Shown here: piece after piece, positions 59,920 to 64,000 of the stretch | How the letters are laid out: each line of letters starts with the position of its first letter | Numbering within the stretch: position 1 is the stretch's first letter | NCBI GenBank assembly: GCA_002496805.1 | Contig: DALO01000002.1 | Span: 417,730-481,729 of the forward strand | DNA: 64,000 bases | Origin: Methanobacterium sp. UBA353 | GTDB lineage: Archaea; Methanobacteriota; Methanobacteria; Methanobacteriales; Methanobacteriaceae | Reading direction: 5' to 3' | Translations under genes and position numbers: made by a program | Notes under the pieces: model-generated | What the model was told of the DNA's origin: nothing | The model's input: only the letters and a program-made list of their open reading frames with translations | Databases searched by the model: none

Positions 59920-61716
59920 TTGTCAACTACTATTACCAATCCTGATGATTTACCAGAAAAACCAGGTGTATACCTTCTGAAGGATGTTCACGACAATATT
60001 CTATATGTGGGCAAAGCTAAATCCCTTAAAAAAAGGGTTAAAAGTTACTTCAAAGTTGAACTGGACGATCCGAAGACCAGGATTTTGATGCGCCATTTCC
60101 ATCATTTAGAGTACTTGGTCACTGACACTGAAAAAGAAGCCCTTATTCTAGAATCTAACCTTATAAAAAAACATTTACCTCGCTATAATATACGTCTCAA
60201 AGATGATAAACGATTTCCCTACGTCCAAATTACTTCTGAAGAATATCCAAAGCTCTTAATAACTCGCAATCTCCAAAATGAAGGTTCGTCTTATTATGGT
60301 CCATTTACCGATGTTACATCTGTTAGAAGTATCCTGAAACTATTAAAACCTGTATTCCGCCTTAGGGATTGTAAACGGATGGATGGACCATGTCTTAATT
60401 ATCAGATTGACCTTTGCCCAGCACCTTGCTCTGGCAACATAACTAAAGAGGATTATCAGAAAAATGTGGAAAAAGCGAAATTATTCTTGGAAGGTCGTCA
60501 TGAAGAAGTTTTAGAACTTCTGAGAACAGAAATGGAACAAGCTGCACAGAATCATGACTATGAAAAGGCCGCTGTAATCAGAGATCAATTGTTTTCACTT
60601 GATGAAGTTATGGAAAAACAGAAGATGGAATTCAACAGAAGTCTTGATCAAGATGTGATTTCCTATGCAGTTAATGATGATGTAGTTGTGGTAGTTGTTT
60701 TCAGAGTTAGATCAGGTAAAATCATGGGGAAAGAGGATTTTCTTGTGGAAGGCGCCCAGAATAATTATCCCCAGGAAATACTAGGTGCTTTCATTAAACA
60801 GTACTACTCCGGACCTAGATCAGTGCCTGCTGAGATTCTTCTACCGATAATGATCCCGGATGAGAAACTGATTACCAAATGGCTCTCCGAGAAAATGAAT
60901 GAAGAAAATCCGGATAAACATCCAAAAAAATATTTAATATCATTAAAAGTGCCAGAAGAAGGTTTAGAACATCGATTAGTTCAAATGGTAACTAAAAATG
61001 CGAAAATTATTACAAATCATTACAAACAAGCCAGGGTAGCGTTACTTGATCTTAAAAAATATCTAAAAATCTCCAGAATCCCCCGCCGAATAGAAGCCTT
61101 TGATGTTTCCAACCTGGGAGGAAAGATGGCAGTAGCCTCCATGGTGGTTTTCGAAGATGGAAAGCCAAAAAAAAGCCATTATCGCAAGTTTAAACTAAAA
61201 ACTCCAGGCCCTGATGACTATGCCATGATGCGTGAGGTTCTCACCAGGAGATATGAGAAACTTGCTATTTCTGGCGGAAAAACACCTGATTTAATTATGG
61301 TTGATGGAGGTCGTGGTCAGCTTAACGTAGCAAAAGAAGTTTTGAATTCACTAGATATAAAAACTGGAGTTATTGGTCTAGCTGAGGAGTTTGAACAAAT
61401 ATTTATACCTGAAGTTTCTAACCCCCTCATTTTACCCAAGGATTCTACTGCGTTGCATTTGCTTCAGAGTGTGAGGGATGAAGCCCATAGATTCGCAGTA
61501 ACATATCATCGAAAACTCAGACAAAAGGATGCGGAAAGATCCCTACTTGATGAAATACCGGGTGTTGGCCCCAAACGTAAAATGAATCTTTTAAGACATT
61601 TTGGTGACTTAACTACTATAAAAACAGCTAGTCTTGAACAAATAGAAGAGGTTAAAGGTATAAATAAAAATTTAGCCCTTAAAATACACGATTTTTTTCA
61701 CCAAGGGGACGAATGA
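59920..61716 (+). CDS. uvrC: Excinuclease ABC subunit C
   Basis: 598 residues, TTG start behind AGAGGATCA. The GIY-YIG nuclease (EKPGVYLLKD, LYVGKAKSLKKRV) cuts 3' of the lesion; the UVR motif (QNHDYEKAAVIRDQL) binds UvrB; the RNase H-like domain (IEAFDVSNLGG, with catalytic Asp) cuts 5'; the C-terminal HhH pair (IPGVGPKRKMNLL, EEVKGINKNLA) binds DNA. Complete and normal in length. Confidence 0.96.
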   Translation: MSTTITNPDDLPEKPGVYLLKDVHDNILYVGKAKSLKKRVKSYFKVELDDPKTRILMRHFHHLEYLVTDTEKEALILESNLIKKHLPRYNIRLKDDKRFPYVQITSEEYPKLLITRNLQNEGSSYYGPFTDVTSVRSILKLLKPVFRLRDCKRMDGPCLNYQIDLCPAPCSGNITKEDYQKNVEKAKLFLEGRHEEVLELLRTEMEQAAQNHDYEKAAVIRDQLFSLDEVMEKQKMEFNRSLDQDVISYAVNDDVVVVVVFRVRSGKIMGKEDFLVEGAQNNYPQEILGAFIKQYYSGPRSVPAEILLPIMIPDEKLITKWLSEKMNEENPDKHPKKYLISLKVPEEGLEHRLVQMVTKNAKIITNHYKQARVALLDLKKYLKISRIPRRIEAFDVSNLGGKMAVASMVVFEDGKPKKSHYRKFKLKTPGPDDYAMMREVLTRRYEKLAISGGKTPDLIMVDGGRGQLNVAKEVLNSLDIKTGVIGLAEEFEQIFIPEVSNPLILPKDSTALHLLQSVRDEAHRFAVTYHRKLRQKDAERSLLDEIPGVGPKRKMNLLRHFGDLTTIKTASLEQIEEVKGINKNLALKIHDFFHQGDE

Positions 61717-61824
61717 TAACAATTTTCTTAAAAATCGGTATTTTTCCATTAAAAATCAGAAATATTATAAGTCTAATGGGGAAATATTATTATGATAACA
61801 ATCATAATATTATAGAGGGGTGGC

Positions 61825-63108
61825 ATGTCTCAAGTTAAAATATTGATTGTAGAAGATGAAAGCATTGTGGCCATGGATATAAAGCACCGAGCTGAAGTTT
61901 TAGGTTACCAGGTCACGGCAATAATTCCTTCAGGAGAGGAAGCCCTGGAGAATATTGCCCAAAACAAGCCTGATTTGGTGCTTATGGACATAGTTCTAAA
62001 GGGAGAAATGGATGGAATTGAGGCAGCTCAAAAGATAAGGGATAGCCATGATATTCCAGTTGTATATTTAACTGCTTATTCTGATGAAAGAACCCTGAAA
62101 AGAGCAAAAATAACACAACCATTTGGTTATATAATAAAACCTTTTGATGATAGAGAATTACATAGCGCAGTTGAAGTAGCTTTATACAAACACCAAATGG
62201 AGAGTAAACTTAAAGAAAGCGAAAAATGGCTGTCAACAACCTTGGAAAGTATTGGAGATGCCGTTATAGCCACTGATAAAGATGGCAAAATCAAATTCAT
62301 GAATCCAGTGGCTTGTGAGATAACAGGTTGGGATCATGATGACGCCATTGGCCGACCATTAAACGAGATATTCAAGGTAATTAATGAAGATAACAGTTCC
62401 ATCGTGGATGATCCTGTTGTCAAAGTGGTTGAAAACGATGCGATCATTGGACTACCACTCCAAGTTTGTTTAATTAATAAAAAAGGGCATCATATTCCTA
62501 TTGATGATAGTAGTGCTCCTATAAAGGATGAAAAAGGTAACATTATAGGCGTGGCTCTGGTATTCCGGGATGTAACCCAGCGCAGGAAGGAAGCCAAAGA
62601 AAGAGAAGCATTACTTAAAGACAAAGCCCGAGGAGAACTTTCTGGTTTCATTCTCAGTACTTTACCAATATTTGCTTCTAACATCCCACCACAAATTAGA
62701 AATAATATTGTCCAAAGTTTTGGGGATAGGTTTGAAAAACACATGAAACCCCTATTCCTGGAGGAAATGGAAAAATGCCAGATTAATAAAGGTGTGAACT
62801 CGGAAGATAAATCACAATCATCCCAAGAAGTTATATTTCAATGTTATCTTTCCTGGATTAGTGAATTTATGTCTAATTTAGGCATTGTTACTAACACGGA
62901 TATGAATTTCGAACATGGCAAAAATTATCTTTATTTGGGAAACTGTCCCTGGATGAGTGAAACCAGTGCCAGCCCCATTTTTTGCTTAATATGCAGGGCC
63001 ATAATAATACGTAGTTTCACTTGGACTTCACTAAAAGGAAATGTAGAACAAAACAAGTGCATACTAAATGGTAATAAAGATTGTTCATTTGATTTCAAAC
63101 TATTTTAG
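61825..63108 (+). CDS. Response regulator: receiver-PAS-methanogen Cys-rich output
   Basis: 427 residues. The receiver (1-120) has ILIVEDES and D55 in LVLMDIVLKGEMDG; a PAS domain follows (about 135-260, WLSTTLESIGDAVIATDKDG); then the same Cys-rich C-terminal domain as the regulator at 49.8-50.7 kb, with NCPW, PIFCLICRAII and KDCSFDF (C374, C387, C390, C420). The N-terminal receiver and the pseudogene at 6.1-6.4 kb are close relatives. PAS may bind a cofactor or ligand. It lies 194 bases before the KaiC-like gene on the same strand. Confidence 0.82.
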   Translation: MSQVKILIVEDESIVAMDIKHRAEVLGYQVTAIIPSGEEALENIAQNKPDLVLMDIVLKGEMDGIEAAQKIRDSHDIPVVYLTAYSDERTLKRAKITQPFGYIIKPFDDRELHSAVEVALYKHQMESKLKESEKWLSTTLESIGDAVIATDKDGKIKFMNPVACEITGWDHDDAIGRPLNEIFKVINEDNSSIVDDPVVKVVENDAIIGLPLQVCLINKKGHHIPIDDSSAPIKDEKGNIIGVALVFRDVTQRRKEAKEREALLKDKARGELSGFILSTLPIFASNIPPQIRNNIVQSFGDRFEKHMKPLFLEEMEKCQINKGVNSEDKSQSSQEVIFQCYLSWISEFMSNLGIVTNTDMNFEHGKNYLYLGNCPWMSETSASPIFCLICRAIIIRSFTWTSLKGNVEQNKCILNGNKDCSFDFKLF

Positions 63109-63202
63109 GTATCCGCAATGTCTTAATAATTATATATCTGACTTTGATGGATCACAACCAAAATCATTACTTTATTTCAAATTTACAATAAGAATTTAAT
63201 AC

Positions 63203-63226
63203 GCCTAAAAAAAAAAATTTTTAGGC
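63203..63226 (+). terminator. Possible hairpin terminator before the KaiC-like gene
   Basis: GCCTAAAAA (63203-63211) and TTTTTAGGC (63218-63226) pair perfectly over 9 bp with an A-rich loop. It would end the response-regulator transcript, although no long T-run follows the stem. The KaiC-like gene starts 77 bases later. Confidence 0.4.
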
Positions 63227-63302
63227 AATAATCTAAAGAGGAGTAGAAGAAGATAATAATTAATAAAATAAGTCTGATACATATTTAAGGGGGTTTATTA
63301 TT

Positions 63303-64000
63303 TTGGAACGAATAAAAACAGGATTAAAAGGTATTGATAAGTTCACAGGCGGACTTCCAAGAGGTAAAACAGTACTTATCACAGGAAACGCAGGTTCTGG
63401 GAAAACAATATTGGGCTTACAGTTCGCACTTTCCTGTTGCCGACAGAACATTAAAACCGTATACATCACAACTGAAGAGGATTCTAAGGACCTTTATACT
63501 CAGGGGTCCACATTTGGCTGGAACATTCAATCATTCACAGACAGCGGACTGTTACGTTTCATTGAACTGGCTGGTGTTCGAGCTAAAGTGACCGAGGCAG
63601 AGATCAGCATAGATGCAGAAGCAATGAAGGGGAATTTCTCAAATTTCATCAAAGATCTGCCTGAAAACACAGAAGCAGTAGTAATAGACAATATAGGTAG
63701 TTATACAGCTAAACTTAACCCTTATGAATTTAGGGATCGTTTTGATCTTCTGATTTACGAATTAAAACAAAGAAATATCACTTCTCTGGTTATATTAGAC
63801 AGTGCTACTTCTAAAGAATTTAATGAAATTGCACTATTTTCTGTTTATGGTGCAATTAAACTTATGAAAAGAGAAAATCCATACACCGGTCGAAGGGAGA
63901 GAGTGATGGATTTTGTGAAAATGAGAAGCACCAAGACACCTACTCAGTTCCTGACTTATGAAATTAATGATAATGGCATTGAAATTATCTCCAGTTTGGA
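63303..64000 (+). CDS. KaiC-like RecA-fold ATPase (partial, cut by window end)
   Basis: TTG start at 63303 with AAGGGGG nine bases upstream. At least 232 residues are open to the window end. Walker A GNAGSGKT is at 28-35, the EE pair (TTEED) at 58-59, and the Walker B strand AVVIDN at 125-130, all typical for KaiC/RadA-like ATPases of archaea. Such single-domain KaiC homologues often sit beside two-component genes and are thought to work in signalling. The C-terminal end is not visible. Confidence 0.8.
   Translation, partial: MERIKTGLKGIDKFTGGLPRGKTVLITGNAGSGKTILGLQFALSCCRQNIKTVYITTEEDSKDLYTQGSTFGWNIQSFTDSGLLRFIELAGVRAKVTEAEISIDAEAMKGNFSNFIKDLPENTEAVVIDNIGSYTAKLNPYEFRDRFDLLIYELKQRNITSLVILDSATSKEFNEIALFSVYGAIKLMKRENPYTGRRERVMDFVKMRSTKTPTQFLTYEINDNGIEIISSL

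Overview
This is an AT-rich archaeal segment, very probably from a mesophilic Methanobacterium-like member of the Methanobacteriales. Evidence for that: a thermosome, ribosomal protein S17e, GHMP-type archaeal shikimate kinase, Hel308 and Lhr helicases, methanogen-restricted families (two DUF2115 proteins, DUF2121, response regulators with a methanogen-type Cys-rich output domain), GGTGA/GGAGG ribosome binding sites, TATA-box promoters, many TTG/GTG starts, and oligo-T terminators. No rRNA, insertion sequence, integrase or CRISPR array was seen. One tRNA (Thr, CGU) is present.

Layout. 0-6.5 kb is a loose, partly decayed accessory stretch: a membrane protein, a B12-type radical SAM protein, a TetR regulator with its DNA-binding domain deleted, a flavodoxin/ferredoxin protein followed by the broken tail of a lost paralogue, a HEAT-like protein, a DUF488-like fragment, a 45-residue ribbon-helix-helix protein, a Cys-rich ferredoxin, and a frameshifted response-regulator pseudogene. 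6.5-14.3 kb (minus strand) has two tandem DUF2115 genes, hel308, moaC, a glycosyltransferase, cbiD, a glutaredoxin-like protein and sppA. 14.4-20 kb (plus) is a biosynthetic run: shikimate kinase, chorismate mutase, S17e, lysC, dapA, dapB, asd (aromatic and aspartate-family amino acids). 20-25.5 kb holds a coiled-coil protein, the thermosome, a rhodanese, and the mevalonate-entry pair thiolase/HMG-CoA synthase. 26-37 kb is a mix of small operons: thioesterase, an Nmad3 protein, msrA, a drug-type MFS exporter, PolX DNA polymerase, a YprB-like nuclease, a lipoprotein, a flavodoxin-PNPOx fusion, and a HisG-like protein next to an unknown conserved protein. 37-47 kb contains Lhr helicase with its metallophosphoesterase, pheS, a CitG-like protein, hemB, an EndoIII-like glycosylase, an acetyltransferase and aroC. 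47-49.4 kb has a Cys/His-rich mini-protein, tRNA-Thr, a frameshifted MBL-fold hydrolase and DUF2121.

49.8-64 kb combines signalling and DNA repair. Two histidine kinases and two response regulators lie downstream of uvrB-uvrA on the minus strand. A DUF169 gene, uvrC, a receiver-PAS-Cys-rich response regulator and a KaiC-like ATPase (cut by the window end) run the other way. The divergent uvrB/DUF169-uvrC promoter region carries a 22-bp element twice, placed so that each direction could have one copy; this is the best candidate here for an undescribed regulatory arrangement.

Most genes are recognisable housekeeping genes. The more unusual items are the shared uvr element, the short RHH gene with its own direct-repeat operator, the pseudogenes that keep intact promoters, the HisG-like/unknown pair, and the Nmad3 protein. 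All product names rest on reading translated motifs by eye; no database search was run.
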